DNA from: JARFQW01 sp963842955
GTDB lineage: Bacteria > Pseudomonadota > Gammaproteobacteria > Steroidobacterales > XN24
Assembly (NCBI GenBank): GCA_963842955.1
Contig: CAWJIJ010000008.1
Coordinates: 124,001 to 188,000, forward strand
Length of the DNA: 64,000 bases
Direction of reading: 5' to 3'
Shown: in pieces, positions 1 through 6,530 of the stretch
How positions within the stretch are numbered: the first letter of the stretch is position 1
Layout: each line of letters starts with the position of its first letter
The notes under the pieces: model-generated
Seen by the model: the letters and a program-made list of their open reading frames with translations, nothing else
What the model was told of the DNA's origin: nothing
The model's database searches: none
Position numbers and translations under genes: made by a program

Positions 1-2
1 CC

Positions 3-1025
3 CTTGTGCTTTCCCTGGGGATCGGTATCGCCGCCGCAGGCGGCCGCGGCGACTCCGGCCTGTCCGGCTTTGGCATCGTCACGCTGGCCTCCCTGTTTCC
101 GATTCTCGGTGTCCTGCTGCTGACCCTGGCCCTTCAGTCAAGCACGACGCCCGCCGAAATCATCGAAGCCGCGGCCCAGGCCGCGAGCGCCGCCGCGAAT
201 GTGGCGCCGGCCTGGCACGAGACCAGCCCCTGGGTGGAGATCATTTTGGGCATTCGCGCCATTCTCCCGCTCGTGCTGTTTCTGCTGATCGTGCAGAAAT
301 TTATTCTCCGCGAGCCCATCGAAAACAAGGGTGAGGTCATCTACGGGATCATGCTGACCATTATCGGCATGTGCATTTTCAACCTCGGCCTCACCTACGG
401 CCTGTCGAAACTCGGCGCCAACGCGGGCAGCCTCGTGCCCGGCGCCTTTATGGAAATCGCCGCCGTCGACCGGTCCCCGATCTACGTCTATACGGTCGGC
501 CTGGTCGTGGCGATCGCGTTCGCCTGGTTCCTGGGCTTCGGCGCCACCATCGCGGAGCCGGCGCTGAATGCGCTGGGCGCCACCGCCGAGGACCTCACCA
601 ACGGTGTCTTCAAGAAGAAGACGCTGATCTATGCGGTGTCCACTGGTGTGGCCTGCGGCATTGCGCTGGGCTTGTGCAAGCTGATCTTCGACTGGCCGCT
701 GGTCTGGATGATTGTGCCGGGCTATCTGGCGGCGATCGTCCTCACGATGGTGTCCAGCGAGATGTTCGTCAACGTGGCCTGGGACAGCGCCGGGGTCACC
801 ACCGGACCGGTGACGGTGCCGCTGGTCCTCGCCATGGGGCTGGGCTTCGGCAACGCCACCGACGCCGTGGAGGGCTTCGGCATTCTCTGCATGGCCTCTA
901 TCGGGCCGATCATCACCGTCATGCTCACGGGGCTGTGGTCACGCTATCGGTTGCATCGCCAGCAGCGGGCCGCGGGTCACGACGAGGCGGACGGCCTGCA
1001 ACCTTCGACACAGGGTGTCCTATGA
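3..1025 (+). CDS. DUF1538 family integral membrane protein (5' end outside window)
   Basis: The frame is open to the left edge, so this is the C-terminal ~340 residues of a longer protein; the GTG at 6 is unlikely to be the real start. The visible part has many hydrophobic helices, a polar loop (HETSPW) near residue 70, and a charged C-terminal tail after WSRYRLHRQQ. The glycine-rich segments GFGATIAEPAL, DSAGVTTGPVTVPLVLAMGLGFG and EGFGILCMASIGPI are typical of DUF1538 proteins, which are built from two related halves; no experimentally proven function is known to me. The stop codon overlaps the start of a PII-like gene (ATGA), so the two are translationally coupled. A PII-controlled transporter or channel is inferred from that context only. 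Confidence 0.75.
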   Translation, partial: LVLSLGIGIAAAGGRGDSGLSGFGIVTLASLFPILGVLLLTLALQSSTTPAEIIEAAAQAASAAANVAPAWHETSPWVEIILGIRAILPLVLFLLIVQKFILREPIENKGEVIYGIMLTIIGMCIFNLGLTYGLSKLGANAGSLVPGAFMEIAAVDRSPIYVYTVGLVVAIAFAWFLGFGATIAEPALNALGATAEDLTNGVFKKKTLIYAVSTGVACGIALGLCKLIFDWPLVWMIVPGYLAAIVLTMVSSEMFVNVAWDSAGVTTGPVTVPLVLAMGLGFGNATDAVEGFGILCMASIGPIITVMLTGLWSRYRLHRQQRAAGHDEADGLQPSTQGVL

Positions 1026-1405
1026 CCCAATTCACCTATATCACGGATGTCTGGATCATCACGTGCGTGGTATCCAAGGCCACCAAGCAGGCAAGAAATA
1101 TGCTTCTCGCGGCCAGGGACATGGGATCCCGGGGCGCGCTGGGCTGGCACGCCCGGGGTTTCGGCGCCCGCGAACGGTTCGGGGCCTTGGGAGTGGCGGT
1201 GGAAGCCGACAAGGACATTCTCCAGGTCCTGGTAGCCAGCGAGCAGCGCGAAATGGTCTTCGAGGCTATGTATAAGGCAGGCGAGCTGGGGCGGACCGGG
1301 GCCGGCTTCATGTACATGACGCCGCTGGAGAAAATGGCCACCTACGTCCCGGAGTCGTTGCTGGAGTCCGCCGACGACAGCGGCGAGCGGAGCACGGCAA
1401 CGTGA
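1022..1405 (+). CDS. PII-like signalling protein, first of a tandem pair
   Basis: A 127-residue protein starting at an ATG that overlaps the stop of the DUF1538 gene by 4 bp. The order and size of the segments (VWIITCVVSKATKQARNML, then GALGWHARGFGARERFG, then ILQVLVASEQREMVFEAMYKAGEL) fit the ferredoxin-like PII (GlnB/GlnK) fold. The classic T-loop with Tyr51 is not recognisable. PII proteins bind nucleotides as trimers and often plug membrane transporters encoded beside them, as in amtB-glnK or sbtA-sbtB. Its coupling to DUF1538 suggests the same relationship here (inference). The stop overlaps the next gene by GTGA. It could alternatively be an uncharacterised DUF-type PII-like protein. 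Confidence 0.65.
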   Translation: MTQFTYITDVWIITCVVSKATKQARNMLLAARDMGSRGALGWHARGFGARERFGALGVAVEADKDILQVLVASEQREMVFEAMYKAGELGRTGAGFMYMTPLEKMATYVPESLLESADDSGERSTAT

Positions 1406-1779
1406 CGGCCGGGACGATGGACGGCGTTCCCGGCGACGTCTGCAAACTGATTTCGGCCGTCGTGGCGGATGACGGCACGGATCTCGCGATCCTCCAGGGG
1501 TTGAGGAAGGAGAAGGGGATTGTTCAGGCGTTCAGCCATGCCTGTCTGGGCAGCTCGATCACGGTGGAGGCCCGCACCAAGCGGGGCAGGCTCCCGGAGC
1601 CCAAGATGGTCCGTTTCGTTGAAATCGTTGTGCCGGAATCCCGGGCCAGCGAGGTTTTCGAGTACGTGTGCTCCGTGGCGCGGGTGGATCAGGCGGGCCA
1701 CGGCGTGGTCTGGCAGGCCGGATCCACGTTTTGCACGCCCTACGCACTGCCCGAGGACGTCCCGGACGAGGTTTCCTAG
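1402..1779 (+). CDS. PII-like signalling protein, second of a tandem pair
   Basis: A 125-residue protein with a GTG start that overlaps the stop of the upstream PII-like gene (GTGA). It begins CKLISAVVADDGTDLAILQGL, followed by the basic stretch EARTKRGRLPEPK and the segment VRFVEIVVPESRASEVFEYV, consistent with a second PII-like ferredoxin fold. It is clearly diverged from the first copy, so the pair could form hetero-oligomers or sense different effectors. The three coupled genes (DUF1538, PII-like, PII-like) look like one operon that ends here; about 155 bp of GC-rich sequence with no recognisable gene follow before tRNA-Val. Confidence 0.6.
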   Translation: MTAGTMDGVPGDVCKLISAVVADDGTDLAILQGLRKEKGIVQAFSHACLGSSITVEARTKRGRLPEPKMVRFVEIVVPESRASEVFEYVCSVARVDQAGHGVVWQAGSTFCTPYALPEDVPDEVS

Positions 1780-1934
1780 GGAGCGCCGCGCCGGTGCGCG
1801 GGCTCTTCCGGGCACGCCGCGAAGAGTCTCGGACAGCGCGCGCACGGGGTTCGGGCCGGGGGACGACCGGGCTCCCCGGTGTTCCCGGAAGGCTTGCGGC
1901 CCGGGGTAGGATTGGGCAGAATTCCCGACCTTCC

Positions 1935-2009
1935 AGGCGCGTAGCTCAGTGGTAGAGCACTACGTTGACATCGTAGGGGTCGGCGGTTCAAACCCGCCCG
2001 CGCCTACCA
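1935..2009 (+). tRNA. tRNA-Val (anticodon GAC)
   Basis: The cloverleaf can be folded by eye. The acceptor stem is AGGCGCG (1935-1941) with CGCGCCT (1999-2005), followed by discriminator A and an encoded CCA (2007-2009). The D arm contains GCTCAGTGGTAGAGC. The anticodon stem CTACG/CGTAG encloses loop TTGACAT, giving anticodon GAC. The T arm is GGCGG-TTCAAAC-CCGCC. No intron or unusual feature is seen. Confidence 0.95.
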
Positions 2010-2021
2010 CGTTCCGAAAAC

Positions 2022-2064
2022 GGGCGATTTCCGAAGCCTCCAGGGGTCAGGATATCGCCCTTTT
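2022..2064 (+). terminator. possible terminator after tRNA-Val
   Basis: GGGCGAT (2022-2028) and ATCGCCC (2054-2060) can pair, followed by TTTT. The loop is long (25 nt), so the structure is weaker than a typical intrinsic terminator, but it sits right after the tRNA and before the thrS leader. Confidence 0.4.
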
Positions 2065-2067
2065 CAT

Positions 2068-2108
2068 CTGCACACGGCGGTGCAGGCAATGGACCGGATA
2101 TCCATTGC
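2068..2108 (+). promoter_or_regulatory. two adjacent hairpins in the thrS leader
   Basis: CTGCAC (2068-2073) pairs with GTGCAG (2080-2085) around a 6-nt loop, and immediately next GCAATGGA (2086-2093) pairs perfectly with TCCATTGC (2101-2108) around CCGGATA. They lie 57 nt upstream of the thrS ATG. In E. coli, ThrRS represses its own mRNA by binding tRNA-like hairpins upstream of thrS. These hairpins may play a similar role, but neither loop shows an obvious Thr anticodon mimic, so the function is inferred. Confidence 0.4.
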
Positions 2109-2164
2109 AGTAGCAGACCAGGACTCCAGCATCCGGCGTACCGCGCCGGGAGGCCGACTCGACC

Positions 2165-4117
2165 ATGCAGACAGTTGACAGCCGAACGCTCGTGATCACG
2201 CTCCCCGACGGAAGCCAGCGGAGCTTCGACGGGCCTGTGACCGTGGCCGAGATTGCGGCGGACATCGGGCCCGGCCTGGCCAAGGCGGCGCTTGCCGGGC
2301 GGGTGAACGGAGCCCTCGTGGATACGGCCGAGAAGGTGGCGGAGGACGCCGAGGTCGCGATCATCACGGCGCGGGATCCGGAGGGGCTGGAGATCATTCG
2401 TCATTCCACCGCCCACCTGCTGGCCCAGGCGGTTCAGGACCTGTTCGACGGCGCCCAGGTGACCATTGGGCCGGTCATCGAGGACGGGTTCTTTTACGAC
2501 TTTGCTTTCGAGCGGGCGTTTACCCCGGATGACCTCGAGAAAATCGAGGCGCGCATGGCGGAACTGGCGAGTGCGGATTTGCCCGTGCACCGGGAAGTCA
2601 TGTCCCGGGACGATGCCATCGCCTTTTTCGAGGGAATGGGCGAGCACTATAAGGCGGAGATCATCCGGGACATTCCCGCCGGTGAGGCCCTCAGCCTGTA
2701 TGGCCAGGGCGACTGGAAGGACCTGTGCCGGGGCCCCCATGTGCCCAGCACTGGCCACCTGAAGGCCTTCAAGCTGACCAAGGTCGCCGGCGCTTACTGG
2801 CGCGGCAATTCCGACAACGAGATGCTCCAGCGCATCTACGGCACCGCGTGGGGCGACAAGAAGGCACTGAAGGCCTATCTCAAGCGGCTGGAGGAGGCGG
2901 AGAAACGCGATCACCGGCGCATCGGCAAGGACCTGGATCTGTTTAGCATCCAGGAGGACGCCGGCGGGGGGCTCGTGTTCTGGCATCCCAAGGGCGCCAG
3001 GATACGCCGCGTCATGGAGGACTACTGGCGCGAGCGCCATGCCAATGGCGGCTATGAGCTGCTTTACACGCCCCACATTGCGCTGCAGGACCTCTGGCAC
3101 ACCTCCGGTCACACCGACTTCTACCGGGAGTCCATGTACGCCCCGGTGGAGGAAGACAACCAGCTTTACCAGCTCAAGCCGATGAACTGCCCGTTCCACG
3201 TGCTGGTGTACAAGGACCGGCTTCGTTCCTACCGGGAACTGCCGATGCGCTGGGGCGAACTGGGCACGGTCTACCGTCACGAAATGTCCGGCGCGCTCCA
3301 CGGCCTCATGCGCGTGCGGGGCTTCACCCAGGACGACGCGCATGTTTTCTGCCGCGAAGACCAGATCGAGGACGAGATCCTGGCGGTCCTGGACCTGAAC
3401 CTCAGCATGCTGGCGGATTTCGGTTTCAGCCAGTTCGAGGTCAACCTGTCCACGCGTCCCGAGAAGTCCGTGGGATCGGACGAAATCTGGGAAAAGGCAA
3501 CGGCAGCTCTTCAGGGCGCCCTGGCTCGGCGCGGCCTGGACTATGAGATCGACGCTGGCGGCGGTGCGTTCTACGGCCCGAAGATCGACATCAAGATCGA
3601 GGATGCCATCGGCCGGAAGTGGCAGTGCTCGACCATCCAGCTGGATTTCAACCTGCCGGAACGCTTCGACATGGAGTACGTGGCCGAGGATGGCGAGCGT
3701 CGCCGGCCGATCATGATTCACCGGGCACTGCTGGGTTCGCTGGAGCGATTCTTCGGTGTCCTCATCGAGCATTTCGAGGGGCGATTCCCTGCCTGGCTGG
3801 CCCCGGTGCAGGCCATTGTTCTCAATATCACCGACCGCCAGGCCGATTACGCGGTCGAGACCGTCGAGTTCCTTCGAAATCAGGGATTTCGGGCCGAAAG
3901 TGACTTGAGGAATGAGAAGATCGGCTTTAAAATCCGCGAGCACACGTTGCAGAGGGTCCCGTATCTCGTCGTCGTAGGCGACCGGGAGGCGGAGGCCGGC
4001 ACGGTGGCCGTGCGTTCGCGAAACGGCGAGGATCTCGGTTCGATGGCGCCGGAGGCGTTTGCCGAGTTACTCGCTAAAGAGGTCGCGAAGCGCGGCCGTA
4101 ATGTTATGGAGGGATAG
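2165..4117 (+). CDS. thrS: threonine--tRNA ligase
   Basis: Charges tRNA-Thr with threonine in the cytoplasm. At 650 residues it is near the E. coli length (642). An N-terminal TGS domain (residues ~6-67) is followed by the editing domain with the HxxxH motif HSTAH (H80, H84) and the class II catalytic core: zinc-site motif PMNCPFH, motif 2 around TVYRHEMSGALHGLMRVRGF, motif 3 around HRALLGSLERFFG, and a C-terminal anticodon-binding domain (APVQAIVLNITDRQADYA onward). It heads the translation operon; infC starts 4 nt after its stop. The ATG at 2165 fits the family N-terminus. Confidence 0.98.
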   Translation: MQTVDSRTLVITLPDGSQRSFDGPVTVAEIAADIGPGLAKAALAGRVNGALVDTAEKVAEDAEVAIITARDPEGLEIIRHSTAHLLAQAVQDLFDGAQVTIGPVIEDGFFYDFAFERAFTPDDLEKIEARMAELASADLPVHREVMSRDDAIAFFEGMGEHYKAEIIRDIPAGEALSLYGQGDWKDLCRGPHVPSTGHLKAFKLTKVAGAYWRGNSDNEMLQRIYGTAWGDKKALKAYLKRLEEAEKRDHRRIGKDLDLFSIQEDAGGGLVFWHPKGARIRRVMEDYWRERHANGGYELLYTPHIALQDLWHTSGHTDFYRESMYAPVEEDNQLYQLKPMNCPFHVLVYKDRLRSYRELPMRWGELGTVYRHEMSGALHGLMRVRGFTQDDAHVFCREDQIEDEILAVLDLNLSMLADFGFSQFEVNLSTRPEKSVGSDEIWEKATAALQGALARRGLDYEIDAGGGAFYGPKIDIKIEDAIGRKWQCSTIQLDFNLPERFDMEYVAEDGERRRPIMIHRALLGSLERFFGVLIEHFEGRFPAWLAPVQAIVLNITDRQADYAVETVEFLRNQGFRAESDLRNEKIGFKIREHTLQRVPYLVVVGDREAEAGTVAVRSRNGEDLGSMAPEAFAELLAKEVAKRGRNVMEG

Positions 4118-4120
4118 AAT

Positions 4121-4639
4121 ATCGCTGGGCACAAGCGCATTAGGCGCAATCGGGAAATTGAATCTTCCCAGGTTCGCGTGATCGGAGACGACGGAGATCA
4201 GGTCGGCATACTCGGGCTAAGTGAAGCCCTCGAGCTTGCCGTCGGAAAAGGGCTGGACCTGGTCGAGGTTTCGCCCAATGCGGAGCCTCCGGTCTGCCGG
4301 GTGATGGATTACGGTAAGTACATCTTCGAGCAGAACAAGAAGACGCACGCAGCGAAGAAGAAAACCAAACAGATCCAGCTGAAGGAAGTGAAATTCAGGC
4401 CTGGAACTGATGAAGGGGACTACCAGGTGAAGATGCGCAACCTGGTGAAGTTCCTGACGAACGGAGATAAGGCCAAGGTGACCTTGCGGTTCCGCGGCCG
4501 GGAAATGGCCCATAGGGACTTGGGCGCAAAGCTTCTGGAGCGGGTTCGCGATGACCTGGCTGAGCTGGGCAGCGTGGAGCAGTTCCCGAAGATGGAAGGG
4601 CGGCAGATGACCATGGTGCTGGCGCCCAAGAAAAAGTGA
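4121..4639 (+). CDS. infC: translation initiation factor IF-3, apparent AUC start
   Basis: IF-3 binds the 30S subunit and enforces correct start-codon choice. The body is unmistakable (VEVSPNAEPPVCRVMDYGKY, KFRPGTDEGDYQVKMRNLV, LRFRGREMAHRDLG, C-terminus MVLAPKKK). The first ATG/GTG-type start in frame is GTG at 4178, but that would cut off the conserved N-terminal segment RIRRNREIESSQVRVIG. The frame is open upstream to the thrS stop. ATC at 4121 lies 7 nt after a strong GGAGGG Shine-Dalgarno (4108-4113), giving 172 residues against 180 in E. coli. ATT codons at 4139 and 4157 are weaker alternatives. Non-AUG starts (AUU, AUC) are known for infC and let IF-3 repress its own synthesis. Confidence 0.93.
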   Translation: MAGHKRIRRNREIESSQVRVIGDDGDQVGILGLSEALELAVGKGLDLVEVSPNAEPPVCRVMDYGKYIFEQNKKTHAAKKKTKQIQLKEVKFRPGTDEGDYQVKMRNLVKFLTNGDKAKVTLRFRGREMAHRDLGAKLLERVRDDLAELGSVEQFPKMEGRQMTMVLAPKKK

Positions 4640-4642
4640 AGA

Positions 4643-4739
4643 GAAGGGCGTCCGTCGAACCAGGTGGTGCGCCTGACTAAGAAGTGGAAGGGAAGGGCGG
4701 CCGTCGAATCAGGCGGTGCGCCCGATTAAAGAAGTGAGC
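4643..4739 (+). repeat. imperfect tandem duplication of ~49 bp between infC and rpmI
   Basis: Two copies (4643-4691 and 4692-4739) share GAAGGGCG.CCGTCGAA.CAGG.GGTGCGCC.GA.TAA.GAAGTG-type sequence with a handful of substitutions. They lie in the 193-bp spacer downstream of infC, where in E. coli the L20 repressor binds mRNA to control rpmI-rplT. Whether the repeat has this role is inferred from position only. Confidence 0.7.
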
Positions 4740-4832
4740 CTCGGCCGTTTAGGTCGTTGCCCCGCCCCCAGCGGCGCTGCCCTCACAGGAGGACAGCGTT
4801 CGTTACAGGGCTAGAAAACTGAGGTAAATAAC

Positions 4833-5030
4833 ATGCCCAAGCTGAAGACGAATCGCGGGGCCGCCAAGCGGTTTCGCAAACGTGCCGGCGGCAGCTTTAA
4901 GCGCGGCCAGGCCTTCCGGAGTCACATCCTCACCAAGAAGAGTCCGAAGCGGAAGCGTCAGCTTCGGTCTCCCAGCGACGTGGCCGAGGCGGATACCAAG
5001 TCCGTCAGCCGTCTGCTGCCCTACAGCTAA
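4833..5030 (+). CDS. rpmI: 50S ribosomal protein L35
   Basis: A 65-residue, very basic protein (E. coli L35 is 65 residues). It begins MPKLKTNRGAAKRFRKRAGG and contains the typical KRGQAFRSHILTKKSPKRKRQLR stretch, a component of the large ribosomal subunit. The ATG at 4833 follows TGAGG, a reasonable ribosome-binding site. rplT begins 13 nt after its stop, the standard L35-L20 pair. Expression is probably under L20 feedback control as in other proteobacteria (family knowledge). Confidence 0.98.
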   Translation: MPKLKTNRGAAKRFRKRAGGSFKRGQAFRSHILTKKSPKRKRQLRSPSDVAEADTKSVSRLLPYS

Positions 5031-5042
5031 GGAGATCTCATC

Positions 5043-5402
5043 ATGGCAAGAGTCAAGCGTGGTGTGATCGCCAAGGCGCGTCACAAAAAAGTTCTGGACA
5101 AGGCGAAGGGGTACTACGGTGCCCGGCGCAAGACCTACCGGGTTGCGAAGCAGGCGGTCACGAAGGCCGGCCAGTATGCGTACCGCGACCGGCGTCAGCG
5201 CAAGCGCCAGTTCCGGGCTCTGTGGATTGCCCGTATTAATGCCGGCGCCCGCATCCACGGTCTTTCCTACAGCCGTCTGATCGACGGGCTGAAGAAGGCC
5301 GAAGTGGAAATCGACCGCAAGGTGCTGGCCGACCTGGCCGTGCACGATGCGGATGCCTTTGGCGCGATCGCAGAGACCGCCAAGGCCGCCCTGGGCCGCT
5401 AG
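5043..5402 (+). CDS. rplT: 50S ribosomal protein L20
   Basis: A 119-residue protein (E. coli 118) starting MARVKRGVIAKARHKKVLDKAKGYYGARRKTYR, an early-assembling 23S rRNA-binding protein and the usual translational repressor of rpmI-rplT. The Shine-Dalgarno AAGGAG lies just upstream of the ATG. A strong intrinsic terminator follows before pheS, so pheST may be expressed partly independently or by readthrough. Confidence 0.98.
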   Translation: MARVKRGVIAKARHKKVLDKAKGYYGARRKTYRVAKQAVTKAGQYAYRDRRQRKRQFRALWIARINAGARIHGLSYSRLIDGLKKAEVEIDRKVLADLAVHDADAFGAIAETAKAALGR

Positions 5403-5458
5403 GCGTCGATCGGACGCAGCCGGGGCGGCATTCGCGCCGCGCCGGTAACGCTCAAGAA

Positions 5459-5489
5459 GGGGAAGGCCGGTACAGCCTTCCCCTTTTTT
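5459..5489 (+). terminator. intrinsic terminator or attenuator between rplT and pheS
   Basis: GGGGAAGGC (5459-5467) pairs perfectly with GCCTTCCCC (5475-5483) around CGGTACA, followed by six T residues. It sits 15 nt before the pheS start. In E. coli this position holds the pheM leader peptide attenuator. No leader ORF with Phe codons is visible in 5403-5458, so it may be a plain terminator or be regulated in another way. Confidence 0.88.
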
Positions 5490-5503
5490 ATTTGGGAGAG
5501 ACC

Positions 5504-6511
5504 GTGAACGAACCCAAGCTGACGGAAGTCGACGCCAGCCTCGATGGTCTGCTGGAGGCTGCCCTGTCGGAGATCGAGGCAAGCGCCGACCTGGCAGGCC
5601 TGGACGGACTGCGCGTCAGGTTCCTGGGCAAGAAGGGCGAAGTGACGCAGCGCCTCAAGGCCCTGGGCGGGCTGGAGCCGGCGGCCCGAAAGGCCGCGGC
5701 GCAGTCGCTCAATCAGGGCAAGGCTCGCCTGCTGGCCGCCATCGACGGGCGTAAGAAAGTGCTGGAGGCGGCCCAGCTGGAGGCTGCTATTCGGGCTGAA
5801 TCCCTCGATGTCACGCTGCCGGGGCGAGGGGAGCTATCCGGCGGGCTGCATCCGGTGACCCGGACAATGGACCGGATCGAGGCAATTTTTGGCCGCGGGG
5901 GATTCGAGGTACATGCGGGTCCCGAGGTGGAAGACGAGTTCCACAATTTCGAGGCCCTGAACATTCCCGAGCATCATCCCGCCCGGGCCATGCACGACAC
6001 GTTCTATCTTCCCGGACGGCTCTTGCTGCGGACGCACACCTCACCGGTCCAGATTCGGGCGATGCAGTCCCAGGGTGTGCCGATTCGCCTGATCGCACCG
6101 GGGCGCGTCTACCGGTGTGACTCGGACCAGACCCATACGCCGATGTTTCACCAGGTCGAAGGCCTGGTGGTGGACGAGGGCGTCAGCTTCGCCCATTTGA
6201 AAGCGGTGCTCCATGAATTCATGGAAGCGTTCTTCGAGCGCAAGGTGGAGCTGCGGTTTCGACCGTCGTACTTTCCGTTTACCGAGCCGTCGGCGGAAGT
6301 CGACGTCTCGTGGGGCGAAGGGTGGCTGGAGGTCCTTGGCTGCGGCATGGTGCATCCCCGGGTCCTGGAGCATGTCGGCATCGATCCGGAGCGTTACACC
6401 GGCTATGCCTTCGGAATGGGGGTCGAGCGTTTGGCAATGCTTCGATACGGCGTGAATGACCTTCGGCTCTTCTTCGAAAATGACTTGAGATTTATATCTC
6501 AATTCTCTTGA
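5504..6511 (+). CDS. pheS: phenylalanine--tRNA ligase alpha subunit
   Basis: Catalytic subunit of the alpha2-beta2 PheRS. The GTG at 5504 is preferred because GGGAGAG (5494-5500) precedes it, giving 335 residues (E. coli 327). An in-frame TTG at 5492 would overlap that ribosome-binding site. The N-terminal ~85 residues form the predicted coiled-coil tRNA-binding arm. Class II core motifs include LRTHTSPVQIRAM, FHQVEGLVVDEGVSF and the C-terminal motif 3 GMGVERLAMLRYGVNDLRLF. It is followed by pheT after 19 nt. Confidence 0.98.
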   Translation: MNEPKLTEVDASLDGLLEAALSEIEASADLAGLDGLRVRFLGKKGEVTQRLKALGGLEPAARKAAAQSLNQGKARLLAAIDGRKKVLEAAQLEAAIRAESLDVTLPGRGELSGGLHPVTRTMDRIEAIFGRGGFEVHAGPEVEDEFHNFEALNIPEHHPARAMHDTFYLPGRLLLRTHTSPVQIRAMQSQGVPIRLIAPGRVYRCDSDQTHTPMFHQVEGLVVDEGVSFAHLKAVLHEFMEAFFERKVELRFRPSYFPFTEPSAEVDVSWGEGWLEVLGCGMVHPRVLEHVGIDPERYTGYAFGMGVERLAMLRYGVNDLRLFFENDLRFISQFS

Positions 6512-6530
6512 TTGTAAGGAATTTGTCCCT

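Noticed and set aside
1988..3943. Long open frame (651 codons) on the minus strand across thrS
   Set aside because: It lies antisense to unmistakable thrS, has no family resemblance, and is the expected result of high GC at third codon positions.
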